The position numbers and the translations under genes were made by a program. From an uncultured Actinomycetes bacterium (lineage in GTDB: Bacteria; Actinomycetota; Geothermincolia; Geothermincolales; RBG-13-55-18), in assembly GCA_937128055.1 (NCBI GenBank), contig CAKZMC010000180.1, positions 1-47,191 of the forward strand: 47,191 nucleotides of DNA. The letters are read 5' to 3'. Under the pieces are notes generated by a model. The model worked only from the letters and a program-made list of their open reading frames with translations, did no database searches and had not been told where the DNA came from. Positions 34,516 to 43,207 of the stretch are shown one piece after another (the first letter of the stretch is position 1; the number at the start of each line of letters is the position of its first letter).

Positions 34516-35172
34516 TTGAGCGGCTCGCTGGTAGATAAGATCCTGGATTACCTCATGCCCCTGTTCTCCTCGTGGGGCTACCCCATAGTCTTCGTCGGGG
34601 TCTTTCTCGAGAGCATCTTCCTGACCGGATGGGCCGCTCCCGGCACCGTGGTGTTACTGCTGGGCGCCTTCTATGCAGCTCACGGGGAGCTGAACACCTT
34701 TCTGGTGGTGGCGGTGGCCTTCGCGGCCGCCCTGCTCGGCGATAACGCCGGTTATGCCATGGGGCGCAGGCTGGGGCGGGGGATCGTCGAGAGATACCAG
34801 CACCGCCACTTCCTGAAGAGGGGATTTGAGACCTCGCAACGGTGGTTCTCCCGCTACGGGGGAGCGACAGTGCTCTTCGGGCGCATGGCATCCGGCGTCG
34901 ACGCCTTCATACCCCTCACCGCGGGCGTGGGGAGGATGCCCTACCGGAGGTACATGCTCTACGACCTTCCCGGCATCGCTCTGTGGGTGGGGATGATCAC
35001 CGCGCTGGGGTATTTTTTCGGCGAAAGCTGGGAGACCATCGCCAGGGTCCTGGACTGGCTGGGCTGGGGACTCCTGGGCGTGGTCATATTGATAGCGGCG
35101 GCCGTCTACCTGGCACACCGCCGCCGCAAGGGGAAGCGGGACGTGGCGGCGGAAGGCGGCGGCGAACGATGA
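34516..35172 (+). CDS. DedA-family membrane protein (VTT/SNARE-associated domain)
   Basis: The product is 218 aa with the DedA signature: an N-terminal re-entrant region FVGVFLESIFLTGWAAPGTVVLLLGAF, the GDNAGYAMGRRLGRG segment, and FGRMASGVDAFIPLTAGVGRMPYRRY, followed by C-terminal transmembrane helices and a basic tail. Family members move lipids (undecaprenyl phosphate or phospholipids) across the membrane. The TTG at 34516 is the likely start, as GGGGAGG lies 6 nt upstream. An in-frame GTG at 34483 directly follows the terminator's T-tract and is unlikely. Which lipid it handles is unknown. Confidence 0.88.
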   Translation: MSGSLVDKILDYLMPLFSSWGYPIVFVGVFLESIFLTGWAAPGTVVLLLGAFYAAHGELNTFLVVAVAFAAALLGDNAGYAMGRRLGRGIVERYQHRHFLKRGFETSQRWFSRYGGATVLFGRMASGVDAFIPLTAGVGRMPYRRYMLYDLPGIALWVGMITALGYFFGESWETIARVLDWLGWGLLGVVILIAAAVYLAHRRRKGKRDVAAEGGGER

Positions 35173-35289
35173 ACCCGCTGCTCCGATGCCTGTGCCCGCA
35201 AATATGCACCGGTTTCTGAAACACCCGGCCACCCTGCTTACGGGCCAGGCCGCTCGCCGCGCAAATCCTCGTGCGGCCCGCACGACTTT

Positions 35290-35319
35290 TTGCGGAGGAG
35301 CGCGTCCCTGTGCTAAAAT
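35290..35319 (+). promoter_or_regulatory. Candidate promoter of the Mrp/Mbh-like antiporter operon
   Basis: TTGCGG (35290-35295) and TAAAAT (35314-35319) are separated by 18 nt. The predicted start is near 35326, about 60 nt before the first gene. The rest of the 213-nt gap after the DedA gene shows no other recognised feature. Confidence 0.55.
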
Positions 35320-35385
35320 AGCGCAAATTTGGACCGCCTAAGGGGGTCTTGAGCTAGTCGTCAAAGTATTTTCGGGAGCTGGAAA

Positions 35386-35904
35386 TTGGCAACCGGGAAC
35401 GGCGTTCGCCGCAAGCTGCTGCTGCTGATAGTTCTCTTCGCCTTCTGGATGGTGTTCACCGCCAGCCTGGCATGGCACGAGCTGGTGCTGGGGGCCGTGA
35501 GCTGCGCCCTGGTGGCCGCAATGACCGTTTCCTTGCTGGGGCGGGCCCTTGATCCACGCATCACGCCCGCGGTCCTGCTGCGCCTGCCGGTGTTCATGCT
35601 CCGTCTCACCTGGGAGATCATCAAGGCCAATTACGACGTGGCCAAGATTATCCTGAACCCGAAGCTGCCCATCGACCCGAGGATCGTGGAATACCGCACC
35701 TACCTCCCCGATGACCTTCCACGCACCGTCTTCTCCGATTCCATCACCCTGACCCCGGGGACGGTGACCGTGGAGCTCGAAGGAAACAGGCTCAACGTGC
35801 ACTGCCTCTGCCCCTACCACGAGGAGGGGCTGGCGGGGCTGGAGAAGATGGTGGCGTGGCTCTTCGGAATCAGGAAGGAGGGGGAGGTGACGGCGGATGG
35901 ATAA
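35386..35904 (+). CDS. Na+/H+ antiporter subunit E (MnhE/MbhA-like)
   Basis: The product is 172 aa. Two to three N-terminal transmembrane helices (LLLLIVLFAFWMVFTASL, LVLGAVSCALVAAM) are followed by a soluble C-terminal domain with the family segment SDSITLTPGTVTVELEGN and LNVHCLCP. It belongs to the small-subunit module of Mrp antiporters and membrane-bound hydrogenases. The TTG start at 35386 has GGGAGCTGG upstream. It overlaps the F subunit gene by 8 nt, the first of a chain of overlaps showing a single operon. Confidence 0.9.
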   Translation: MATGNGVRRKLLLLIVLFAFWMVFTASLAWHELVLGAVSCALVAAMTVSLLGRALDPRITPAVLLRLPVFMLRLTWEIIKANYDVAKIILNPKLPIDPRIVEYRTYLPDDLPRTVFSDSITLTPGTVTVELEGNRLNVHCLCPYHEEGLAGLEKMVAWLFGIRKEGEVTADG

Positions 35905-36169
35905 CTTCCTCACCGTCATCGCCATTATCATCGGCCTGAACGCCGCCATCTGCCTCTACCGGGCGGTGGTGGGTCCCACCACCCAGGACCGCCTCCTGGG
36001 AGTCAATATCGTGGGCACCAAGACGCTGGTGGTGGTCGTCCTGGTCACCTTCATCCTGGCCGAGAACTTCTTCCTCGACGTCGCCTTCGTCTACGCGCTG
36101 CTCCTCTTCGTGGTCACCGTGGCCGTCGCCCGTTACCTGGAAGCGGAGGGCTGGAAGGAGGCGGCATGA
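35897..36169 (+). CDS. Na+/H+ antiporter subunit F (MnhF/MbhB-like)
   Basis: A 90-aa protein with three transmembrane helices, including LYRAVVGPTTQDRLLGVNIVGTK, the conserved MnhF loop, and FFLDVAFVYALLLFVVTVAVARYLE. It is a structural subunit of the antiporter module. It overlaps subunit E by 8 nt and subunit G by 4 nt (ATGA). Confidence 0.9.
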   Translation: MDNFLTVIAIIIGLNAAICLYRAVVGPTTQDRLLGVNIVGTKTLVVVVLVTFILAENFFLDVAFVYALLLFVVTVAVARYLEAEGWKEAA

Positions 36170-36501
36170 GCGCGGCCAGGGATATCGTCGCCGGCGCCCT
36201 TTGCTGCATCGGCACTTTCTTCTTTCTCGTGGGGACCACGGGGCTCTTGCGCATGCCGGACGTCTTCACCCGCCTGCATCCCTCCACGAAGTGCGATACC
36301 CTGGGCGCCTGCTCGGTGATCGTGGGCATGGCGGTGTACAGCGGTTGGTCGTGGGAACTGTGCAAGCTGGTCGTCATCGCGTGCTTCCTGCTCCTTTCCA
36401 GCGCCACCTGCGGACATGCCATCGGACGCTCCGCCCTGCGGAGGAACATCCCCTACTGGAGGAGACAAGGAAAGGAGACCGGGGATGGAAACGGCGCTTA
36501 A
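36166..36501 (+). CDS. Na+/H+ antiporter subunit G (MnhG/MbhC-like)
   Basis: A protein of 111 aa with three transmembrane helices. The family motif GTTGLLRMPDVFTRLHPSTKCDTLG (here residues about 22-46) is complete, followed by CKLVVIACFLLLSSATCGHAIGRSAL. It overlaps both neighbours (4 nt with F, 17 nt with the next gene), indicating coupled translation within the operon. Confidence 0.91.
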   Translation: MSAARDIVAGALCCIGTFFFLVGTTGLLRMPDVFTRLHPSTKCDTLGACSVIVGMAVYSGWSWELCKLVVIACFLLLSSATCGHAIGRSALRRNIPYWRRQGKETGDGNGA

Positions 36502-36733
36502 CCTCACCTTTATCGTGCTCCTCGTGGCCACCGCTCTCATGGCGGTATGGGCCAGGGACCTCCTGGCGGCGGTGATCATCTTCTCCGTGTACAGCCTGAT
36601 CATGGCGCTCATGTGGCAGAGGTTGCAGGCACCCGACCTGGCCCTGACGGAGGCGGCGGTGGGGGCGGGGGTGACCACGGTGCTCTTCGTGGTGACCGTC
36701 TTCAAGACGCGGAGGAGGGAGGAGGAAGAATGA
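36485..36733 (+). CDS. DUF4040 subunit (MbhD-like, MrpA C-terminal part)
   Basis: A protein of 82 aa with three hydrophobic helices: NLTFIVLLVATALMAVWA, LLAAVIIFSVYSLIMALMW, and AAVGAGVTTVLFVVTVF after QAPDLALTEA, the DUF4040/MbhD motif. In full MrpA proteins this is part of the C-terminal extension; here it is a separate gene, as in the Pyrococcus mbh operon. The ATG at 36485 fits the short family length better than upstream in-frame starts. It overlaps its neighbours at both ends. Confidence 0.87.
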   Translation: METALNLTFIVLLVATALMAVWARDLLAAVIIFSVYSLIMALMWQRLQAPDLALTEAAVGAGVTTVLFVVTVFKTRRREEEE

Positions 36734-37479
36734 AGAGAGTCCTCTCGCTGTTCTTCATCGCCGCCCTGGGAGTGCTTCTCCTCTATGTGGTGGCCAGCAT
36801 GCCTCCCATGGGGGACCCGCAGACGCCCACCGCCACCCACGTCATCCCCCGCTACCTGGAGCGGGCGGAGGAAGAGACCCACACGGAAAACGTAATCACG
36901 GGGGTTATCCTCAATTACCGCGGCTACGACACCATGGGGGAGGTAACGGTGATCTTCTGCGCCCTGGCCGCCGTGCTGGCCGTGCTGGGCAGGGAGAGGA
37001 GGGGAAGGATCCGTGGTTTCGTGGACCGCTCCCCGGTGCCCTCCTCGACCATCGTGAGAACCATGGTGCGCTTCATGGTGCCCTTCATCATCCTCTTCTC
37101 CGTCTACACCATACTGCACGGTGAGATATCCCCCGGGGGAGGATTCCAGGGTGGCGCCATCATCGGGGGCAGCATGATCATCTTCACCACCGTCTTCGGG
37201 CTTTACGAGTCGTCGCGTCGGATCCCGCAGAAGGTGCGTGCGCCCCTGGAGGGGTCCGCGGTGATCGTCTTCTTTCTCGTGGGCGCGCTGGGATTGGTGG
37301 GAGGGGGGAATTTCCTCACCTACGCCTGGCCGCACGCGGCGCGCGGCCTGCAGCCCGCTCTGGTCACCTGGCTAACCGTCCTGGTGGAGGTGGGCATCGG
37401 CCTGGGAGGGGCCATGGTGCTCATCTCCATCCTCTTCGCCATGATCCGGGAGGAGGAGGAAATTGCGCTTACTGCATAA
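36730..37479 (+). CDS. Fused MbhE-like and MnhB/MbhF-like antiporter subunit
   Basis: The product is 249 aa and carries two units that are usually separate. Residues 1-90 are MbhE-like (end of MrpA): a TM helix, GDPQTPTATHVIPRYLERA, then NYRGYDTMGEVTVIFCALAAV. Residues from about 105 on are MnhB: SSTIVRTMVRFMVPFIILFSVYTILHG, followed by ISPGGGFQGGAIIGGS, the MnhB hallmark. There is no stop or start between them. The ATG overlaps the stop of the MbhD-like gene (ATGA). Such fusions are known in some Mrp-type operons. Confidence 0.87.
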   Translation: MKRVLSLFFIAALGVLLLYVVASMPPMGDPQTPTATHVIPRYLERAEEETHTENVITGVILNYRGYDTMGEVTVIFCALAAVLAVLGRERRGRIRGFVDRSPVPSSTIVRTMVRFMVPFIILFSVYTILHGEISPGGGFQGGAIIGGSMIIFTTVFGLYESSRRIPQKVRAPLEGSAVIVFFLVGALGLVGGGNFLTYAWPHAARGLQPALVTWLTVLVEVGIGLGGAMVLISILFAMIREEEEIALTA

Positions 37480-37858
37480 TTACCATTATGCGGCAGCGAT
37501 GGCGCTTTTCTGCATCGGGCTCTACACCGTCATCGTGCGGCGCAACATCATAAAGAAGCTCATCGGCCTCAACATCATGGAGACCTCGGTGTTCTTCTTC
37601 TACATCTCCCTGGGTTACCTGGACGGGGGCGTGGCACCCATACACGCCGGAAGCGCTGATCCCGCGCGCATGGTCAACCCCATCCCCCAGGCCCTCATCC
37701 TCACCGGCATCGTGGTGGCGCTGAGCGTAACCGCCCTGGCGCTCTCCATGGTCATCCTCCTCTACCGCCAGTACGGCACCCTGGACGTGGACCGCCTCAT
37801 GCGCGAGGAGGAGCCTGCCGCCGAGGGCGCGGCAGGTGAAGGGGAGGGCGGTGCCTGA
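37463..37858 (+). CDS. Na+/H+ antiporter subunit C (MnhC/MbhG, NuoK-like)
   Basis: A protein of 131 aa with three transmembrane helices. The NuoK/MnhC pattern is clear: ALFCIGLYTVIVRRNIIKK, LIGLNIMETSVFFFYIS and PIPQALILTGIVVALSVTALALS, including the conserved Glu in the second helix. A TTG start at 37463 follows GGAGGAGGAAA and overlaps the upstream gene by 17 nt. The C-terminal tail (EEEPAAEGAAGEGEGG) is acidic and low-complexity. The next gene starts at the base after the stop. Confidence 0.9.
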   Translation: MRLLHNYHYAAAMALFCIGLYTVIVRRNIIKKLIGLNIMETSVFFFYISLGYLDGGVAPIHAGSADPARMVNPIPQALILTGIVVALSVTALALSMVILLYRQYGTLDVDRLMREEEPAAEGAAGEGEGGA

Positions 37859-39343
37859 ATGGGAGCCTGGAGGCATTTCCCCATCTTCATGATCACCCTC
37901 CCCCTGCTGGGGGCGGTGCTCATGCCCTTCCTCGGCTACCTGCGCGAGAGGTGGGTGCCCTACGCCGCCCTGCTCCCCCTGGCCGCCTCCACGCTGCTGG
38001 GATTTCTCCTCGTAGGAAGGATCCCGGCGGGAGACCACCTGAGCTATCACCTGGGTGGCTGGGAGCCGCCCTTCGGCATCGAGATACGCGTGGACCACGT
38101 GGGGCTCTTCCTCATGCTGGTGGTCTGTGCCATCACCCTGCTCGCACTGGTCTATTCGCGGCGCTACATAGAGAAGGAAGTGAGCCCGGGGCGCCGCACC
38201 GCCTATTACGTGCTCTACCTGCTCATGTCGGGGGCCATGCTGGGCTTCACGGCCACCGGGGATATATTCAACCTCTTCGTCTTCATGGAGATCCTGGCCC
38301 TCTCCTCCTACGCCCTGGTGGCCATCACCGGCAACCGCAACGCGGTGCGCGCCGCCTTCAAGTACGTCCTTATGGGGGCACCGTCCTCCATCATGGTGCT
38401 CCTGGCCGTCGGGTTCCTTTACTCCGTGACCGGCACCCTGAACATGGCCGACCTGGCATCGCGCATAGCGGAATCCGGGTACACCGAGGTTCTGGTCGTC
38501 TCCTACATCCTCTTCGTGATCGGTTTCGGGGTGAAGGCAGCCCTCTTCCCCCTGCACATGTGGCTGCCCGACGCGCATTCCATCGCCCCCTCACCCATCA
38601 GTGCCCTCCTCTCCGGCCTGCTGGTGGAGGTGTGCGCCTTCGCCCTGGTGCGCATAACCTTCTCCGTCTTCACGCGGAGCGCCACGGACCTGGTGGGCGG
38701 AACGGCGGACGCGGTGGGGGTAGCGGCGGCAGCGGCCGTGCTCTACGGGGGCATCATGGCCATCACGCAGAAGGACCTGAAAGTGATGATCGCCTACTCC
38801 ACGGTGAGCCACATCGGCTACATCTTCCTGGGCATCACCGCCTTCACCGCGGAAGGGCTGACCGGGGCCATGTACCACATGCTTGACCACGGGCTGGCCA
38901 AGGCATGCCTCTTCCTCTGCGCCGGCAATTTCATCTACTTGAAGGGCTACCGCAGGATCGAGGAGCTGCGGGGAGCCTGGCGCCAGATGCCCTGGACATG
39001 CTTCGCCTTCGCCCTGGCTTCCATATCGGTGATCGGCATCCCGCCCACGGCGGGGTTCATCAGCAAGTGGTACCTCATCCTGGGCAATATCCGGGCGGGG
39101 AAATGGCTCTATACCATCGTGCTGCTGAGCGGCAGCATACTGGCGGCGGTATACTGCTTACGTATAATCTATTACATGTTTTTCCAGGCGGGTAAGGAGG
39201 AGGCATGGGAGGACGCGTCGCGAGACGTTCCCCCCGGGATGCTCGTGCCGGTGTGGGCCCTCTCGCTGGGGACCCTGTTTTTCGGCGTCTTCTCCTACCT
39301 CCTGATACCTTCGCTGCTGAAGGCGTCCGCGTACCTGTTGTGA
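37859..39343 (+). CDS. Antiporter-like large subunit 1 (MnhD/MbhH, NuoM/N-related)
   Basis: A protein of 494 aa with about 14 transmembrane helices. It shows the Proton_antipo_M pattern: FNLFVFMEILALSSYALVA (Glu in helix 5), GVKAALFPLHMWLPDAHS (helix 7 Lys), and KDLKVMIAYSTVSHIGYI. In the helix 8 segment, where most relatives and both paralogs in this operon have Lys (SGxxxKxG), this protein has Glu257 (SGLLVEVCAF). It starts at the base after the mnhC stop. Predicted role: cation/proton translocation in the membrane. Confidence 0.9.
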   Translation: MGAWRHFPIFMITLPLLGAVLMPFLGYLRERWVPYAALLPLAASTLLGFLLVGRIPAGDHLSYHLGGWEPPFGIEIRVDHVGLFLMLVVCAITLLALVYSRRYIEKEVSPGRRTAYYVLYLLMSGAMLGFTATGDIFNLFVFMEILALSSYALVAITGNRNAVRAAFKYVLMGAPSSIMVLLAVGFLYSVTGTLNMADLASRIAESGYTEVLVVSYILFVIGFGVKAALFPLHMWLPDAHSIAPSPISALLSGLLVEVCAFALVRITFSVFTRSATDLVGGTADAVGVAAAAAVLYGGIMAITQKDLKVMIAYSTVSHIGYIFLGITAFTAEGLTGAMYHMLDHGLAKACLFLCAGNFIYLKGYRRIEELRGAWRQMPWTCFAFALASISVIGIPPTAGFISKWYLILGNIRAGKWLYTIVLLSGSILAAVYCLRIIYYMFFQAGKEEAWEDASRDVPPGMLVPVWALSLGTLFFGVFSYLLIPSLLKASAYLL

Positions 39344-39361
39344 GTTGGAAGGGGGTAATCG

Positions 39362-40879
39362 ATGCCGGATAAGAGCACTTTTTCGGTGATACCGCTCATA
39401 GTCATCCTTCTGCCCTGGATCTCCCTGCTGGCCATCCTCGCTTTCCCCAAGAAGGCGGAAAGGCTGCGCCTGTGGCTCTGCGCGCTGGGCTCACTCGCGT
39501 CCTTCGGGCTGCTCTTCAGCCTGCTTCCCGGGATCCTGGACGGGAAGACCTACACCATCAAGCTGGCCAGCGTGGTGGAGAGCCTGGAGATGCGCCTCAC
39601 CGTGGACACCTTGGGCTTCTACTTCGCCCTCATACTGGCCTTCCTGTGGATGCTGGCCACCATCTATTCCATAAGCTATATCGACCACAAGCACAACCGC
39701 TTCTTCGCCTTCATGGCCATGTGCGAGTCCTTCATCCTGGGGTGCGCCTTCTCCGCCAACATGTTCACCTACTTCATCTTCTACGAGATGATGACCTTCG
39801 GGTCCTATCCCCTCATCATCCACGAGGAAACCACCATAGCGCGGCGTGCCGGTTACAAGTACCTGGTCTACGCCGTCGCCGCTGGCACCGTGCTCTTCTT
39901 CGCCATCGTGGCCCATTATTTCTGGGGGAACGGCGAGCTCGGCTTCGGCAGCTACGGGGTGCTGAGCCTGGAGTTCGCCAGCCGTGCCGCGCTCACCACC
40001 ATCTTCTTCACCTACCTGGCGGGCTTCGGCGTCAAGGCGGCCATCATGCCGCTGCACGGATGGGTGCCCGACGCCCACCCCGCCGCTCCCTCGCCCGCCA
40101 GCGCCCTCCTCTCCGGCGTCATCCTCAAGGCGGGCGCCTTCGGCATCATCCGGGTGTGCTTCAACGTTTTCGGGACGGACCTCTTGAGGGAGTTGGGAGT
40201 TTACGTGGTGATGGCCGTCCTGGCCTGTATCACCATCGTGGTGGCCTCCGTCTTCGCCCTCACCCAGGACAACCTGAAGCGGCGGCTGGCCTACTCCAGC
40301 ATCGGCCAGGTGTCCTACATCATACTGGGGCTGGCTATGCTGGCACACGATGGCGCCCTGGGGGGCGTGATGCATCTCACCCACCACGCCCTCATGAAGG
40401 GGTGCCTGTTCCTCTGCGCCGGGGTGATACTGGTAAAAACTGGAAAGAAGAACATAAGCGAGATGGCCGGCGTCGGTTACCAGCTACCCATCACCATGAT
40501 CTGCTTCTCCGTGTGCGCCTTGGCCATGATGGGGACGCCGCCCTCGGTGGGCTTCATAACCAAATGGCTGCTGGGAAGCGGGGCGCTGCAGGCCAGCCTC
40601 CCCGTGTACATCATCATTCTCCTGGTAAGCGCGCTCTTGAACGCGGCCTACTTCCTGCCCATCATCTACATCGCCTTCTTCCGCTGGGAGGGCGATGAGG
40701 TGGAAGGGCACGGGGAGACACACCGTCCCAAGCTCGTCTTCGGCAAGGAGGCCGATCACAAGCTGGTGGTGCCCATCGTCATCCTCGCCCTCCTGGTGGT
40801 AGTCGTGGGCATATGGAGCAACGTGACCGGGTTCCCCTATTCGCTGGTGAGCAGGGTGGTGAACGTCATCTTTCCCTGA
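39362..40879 (+). CDS. Antiporter-like large subunit 2 (MnhD/NuoM-related)
   Basis: A protein of 505 aa with about 14 transmembrane helices. Key segments: YFIFYEMMTFGSYPLIIHE (helix 5 Glu), GVKAAIMPLHGWVPDAHPAAPSPAS (helix 7 Lys), SGVILKAGAFGIIR (helix 8 Lys256), and QDNLKRRLAYSSIGQVSYI. It differs clearly from subunit 1, so this is an old duplication and not a recent copy. It lies 18 nt after subunit 1 and 16 nt before subunit 3. Confidence 0.9.
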   Translation: MPDKSTFSVIPLIVILLPWISLLAILAFPKKAERLRLWLCALGSLASFGLLFSLLPGILDGKTYTIKLASVVESLEMRLTVDTLGFYFALILAFLWMLATIYSISYIDHKHNRFFAFMAMCESFILGCAFSANMFTYFIFYEMMTFGSYPLIIHEETTIARRAGYKYLVYAVAAGTVLFFAIVAHYFWGNGELGFGSYGVLSLEFASRAALTTIFFTYLAGFGVKAAIMPLHGWVPDAHPAAPSPASALLSGVILKAGAFGIIRVCFNVFGTDLLRELGVYVVMAVLACITIVVASVFALTQDNLKRRLAYSSIGQVSYIILGLAMLAHDGALGGVMHLTHHALMKGCLFLCAGVILVKTGKKNISEMAGVGYQLPITMICFSVCALAMMGTPPSVGFITKWLLGSGALQASLPVYIIILLVSALLNAAYFLPIIYIAFFRWEGDEVEGHGETHRPKLVFGKEADHKLVVPIVILALLVVVVGIWSNVTGFPYSLVSRVVNVIFP

Positions 40880-40895
40880 GAGGTGAGGCTGCACG

Positions 40896-43040
40896 GTGCA
40901 CGAGGAAGCATTGACCATCCTGGCCTTTTCCATCCTGCCGGCCCTGGCGCTGGTCCTGCCCCTGTTGGGCGCGGCCTGCGCCGCGGCAGCGGGGGAACGC
41001 AGGGCGCGCCTGCGCAACTGGTCGGCGGTGATCGCAAGCGGCGTCACCCTGGCGGTGGCGGCGGCGCTGCTGTCGCGAGTCATAGGGAGCGGCCCGGTCT
41101 ACTTCAACCTGGATTTCATGCGCCTCGGCGAGCGCTTTGTCTGCGGCCTGGAGGTGGACGCGGTGGGGGCCTTCTTCGCCTTCTTCGCCTCCGTGCTCTG
41201 GTTCGCGGCTTGCCTGCACGCCTTCCGCTATATGGACCACGAGCATAAGCGCACGCGCTTCTTCTTCTTCATGCTGCTCACCGAGAGCGCCACCCTAGGG
41301 GTCTTCATGGTGCGCGATTTTTTCAGTCTATACCTTTTCTTCGAGGCCATGGGGCTGCTGGCCTACGTGCTGGTCATCCACTCCGAGACCGGGCGGGCAC
41401 GGGCCGCGGCCGCCAAGTACATAGGCATGACCGTCGTCGGCGGGCTTTTCCTCATTGGGGGAATCTTCCTCTACCTAGGGTACGCGGGAACCACCGCCTT
41501 CCGCCCCCTGGCGGAGAGTGCCTGGCTCACCGGGTCTTTCAAGGTTATCGCCCTACTACTGCTCGTCGCGGGATTCGGGGTGAAGGCGGGCATGGTGCCC
41601 CTCCATATCTGGCTTCCCGACGCTCACCCCGCGGCACCCTCCCCGGCCAGTGCCCTCCTTTCCGGCGTGATGATAAAGGCGGGAGCTTACGGGATCCTGA
41701 GGACGGTGCTCTCCTTCCTGCAATCACCGGCGTCACATGAGGCGGCGGGCGGCGTAGCCGCCGGGCACGCCGCGGAGGGCGCGGCACACGCGGTGGGGGG
41801 GCTTGCGGCCGACGTGCGCATGCTCGGTTTTGCCGTCATCTGGATCGCCGTGGCCACCATGTTCATCGGCATGCTGCTTGCGCTGGTGCAGAGCGACGTC
41901 AAGCGCACCCTGGCCTATTCCAGCGTGAGCCAGATGGGTTATATCCTTTTCGGGGTGGGCTGCCTGGGATACCTGGGCGGCGAGGGCGCCATGGGCATGG
42001 GTGGAAGCCTTTACCATATCATCAACCACGCCCTTTTCAAGGGGTGCTTCTTCCTCGTGGCGGGGTCCATCCTCTTCTGCGCCCACGAGCTGGACATGTT
42101 CAGGCTGGGCGGCCTGTGGAAGCGCATGCCCTTGACCACCATCTTCTGGTGCATAGCCGCCCTGGGCATCATGGGCATCCCCCTGGGCAACGGGTTCGTC
42201 TCCAAGACCCTCCTTCATCACGCCATCCTCGAGTCACACCACCTGGCGGAGGGGGCCCATCTGGCCACGGCGGGCTGGGTCAAGGCGGCGGAAATCATGT
42301 TCATCATCACCAGCGGAGGGACCATAGGCTATATAACCAAGATGACATACTACACCTTCTTCCGCCGTCCCACCCAGGAGCATGCGGCGCATTTGGCGCA
42401 CGTGAAGGAGGCGCCGGGCTGGATGCTCCTGGGCAGCGGGCTGCTCGCGGCGGGGGTTCTCTGCAACGGGCTCTTCCCCGGCCTGCTGTTGGGGAGGCTC
42501 ATCGGCCCCGCGGCGCAGGCCGTTCCCGGGCTGGAGGCGCATTACGTCGAGCACCTGGCGCACACGCCCATCTACCTGTGGTCGAACATAAAGGAGATCT
42601 TCATCCCGCTGGCCATCGGCGCGAGCGTGTTCGCCCTGGGAGCCTGGCCGGACCTGCTCGGGAGGCGGCGGCGGGGACCGAATATCTTTTCCCTGCGCCT
42701 GCCGCGCTGGCTGGGGGTGGATTTCTGGTACCTTAACGGGGCGCGCGGCTCCCTGGCCTTTCTCTTCTGGGGGAGGCGCACCTATGCCCCGGTCAAGGAA
42801 GGCTTCGTGCGGGTTTCCAAGAGGGCTGCGGGAGGAGCGGTCAGTGCGGTAAGGGATACGATCTACCCTTCCCTTACTTCGCGCCCGGTCGCCTGGGTGC
42901 GTGAGCGAGCGTTGCTGGTCTACGGAAACCTGCGCGGGGAATTACTCCCCCGCGTGCGGGAATACCAAGGGGATATAGCGGTGGGGACGTTGGTGATCGC
43001 CGTATCGCTGACCCTTTTCCTCATCATGCGTTTATTATAG
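40896..43040 (+). CDS. Antiporter-like large subunit 3 (MnhA/NuoL-like, 714 aa, with TM-helix-TM tail)
   Basis: A long protein. The core has RDFFSLYLFFEAMGLLAYVLV (helix 5 Glu), GVKAGMVPLHIWLPDAHPAAPSPAS, SGVMIKAGAYGILR (Lys261) and QSDVKRTLAYSSVSQMGYI. An Ala/Gly/His-rich insertion (AAGGVAAGHAAEGAAHAVGG) follows helix 8. The C-terminal ~120 residues hold a transmembrane helix, the motif GVDFWYLNGARG, a long amphipathic basic segment and a last helix ending TLFLIMRLL, like the lateral helix arrangement of NuoL. The GTG start at 40896 follows GAGAGGTGAGG. A protein resembling this tail is encoded at 43208. Confidence 0.88.
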   Translation: MHEEALTILAFSILPALALVLPLLGAACAAAAGERRARLRNWSAVIASGVTLAVAAALLSRVIGSGPVYFNLDFMRLGERFVCGLEVDAVGAFFAFFASVLWFAACLHAFRYMDHEHKRTRFFFFMLLTESATLGVFMVRDFFSLYLFFEAMGLLAYVLVIHSETGRARAAAAKYIGMTVVGGLFLIGGIFLYLGYAGTTAFRPLAESAWLTGSFKVIALLLLVAGFGVKAGMVPLHIWLPDAHPAAPSPASALLSGVMIKAGAYGILRTVLSFLQSPASHEAAGGVAAGHAAEGAAHAVGGLAADVRMLGFAVIWIAVATMFIGMLLALVQSDVKRTLAYSSVSQMGYILFGVGCLGYLGGEGAMGMGGSLYHIINHALFKGCFFLVAGSILFCAHELDMFRLGGLWKRMPLTTIFWCIAALGIMGIPLGNGFVSKTLLHHAILESHHLAEGAHLATAGWVKAAEIMFIITSGGTIGYITKMTYYTFFRRPTQEHAAHLAHVKEAPGWMLLGSGLLAAGVLCNGLFPGLLLGRLIGPAAQAVPGLEAHYVEHLAHTPIYLWSNIKEIFIPLAIGASVFALGAWPDLLGRRRRGPNIFSLRLPRWLGVDFWYLNGARGSLAFLFWGRRTYAPVKEGFVRVSKRAAGGAVSAVRDTIYPSLTSRPVAWVRERALLVYGNLRGELLPRVREYQGDIAVGTLVIAVSLTLFLIMRLL

Positions 43041-43070
43041 GGAGGGGTGGCGAAGATGATGCGGGAAGGA

Positions 43071-43090
43071 GCCGGCTGCGGGGCCGGCTT
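43071..43090 (+). terminator. Hairpin after the antiporter operon, possible terminator
   Basis: GCCGGC-TGCGGG-GCCGGC followed by TT, 30 nt after the stop of large subunit 3. A second small hairpin, AAAGG-CCCC-CTTT, follows at once and ends in TTATTATG. The T-tract is short, so termination is plausible but weak. Confidence 0.5.
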
Positions 43091-43184
43091 AAAGGCCCCC
43101 TTTATTATGCCGGGTCGCATCGGCCATAAGGGGTTCCGGGCGCGCGGCCGCGCAGGATACCCTAGGGGGTATCAAAATTCAAGA

Positions 43185-43196
43185 CCTGACCCCAAA
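43185..43196 (-). repeat. Dispersed TTTGGGGTCAGG motif
   Basis: On the minus strand this reads TTTGGGGTCAGGTCTTGAAT and continues TTTTGATACC. The same TTTGGGGTCA core stands at 24427 and 44869. The GGGGTCAGGTCTTGAATTTT form is widespread in bacterial intergenic regions, near IS200/REP-associated transposon remnants. It directly precedes the GGAGAGG ribosome site of the next gene. Confidence 0.55.
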
Positions 43197-43207
43197 GGAG
43201 AGGTACG

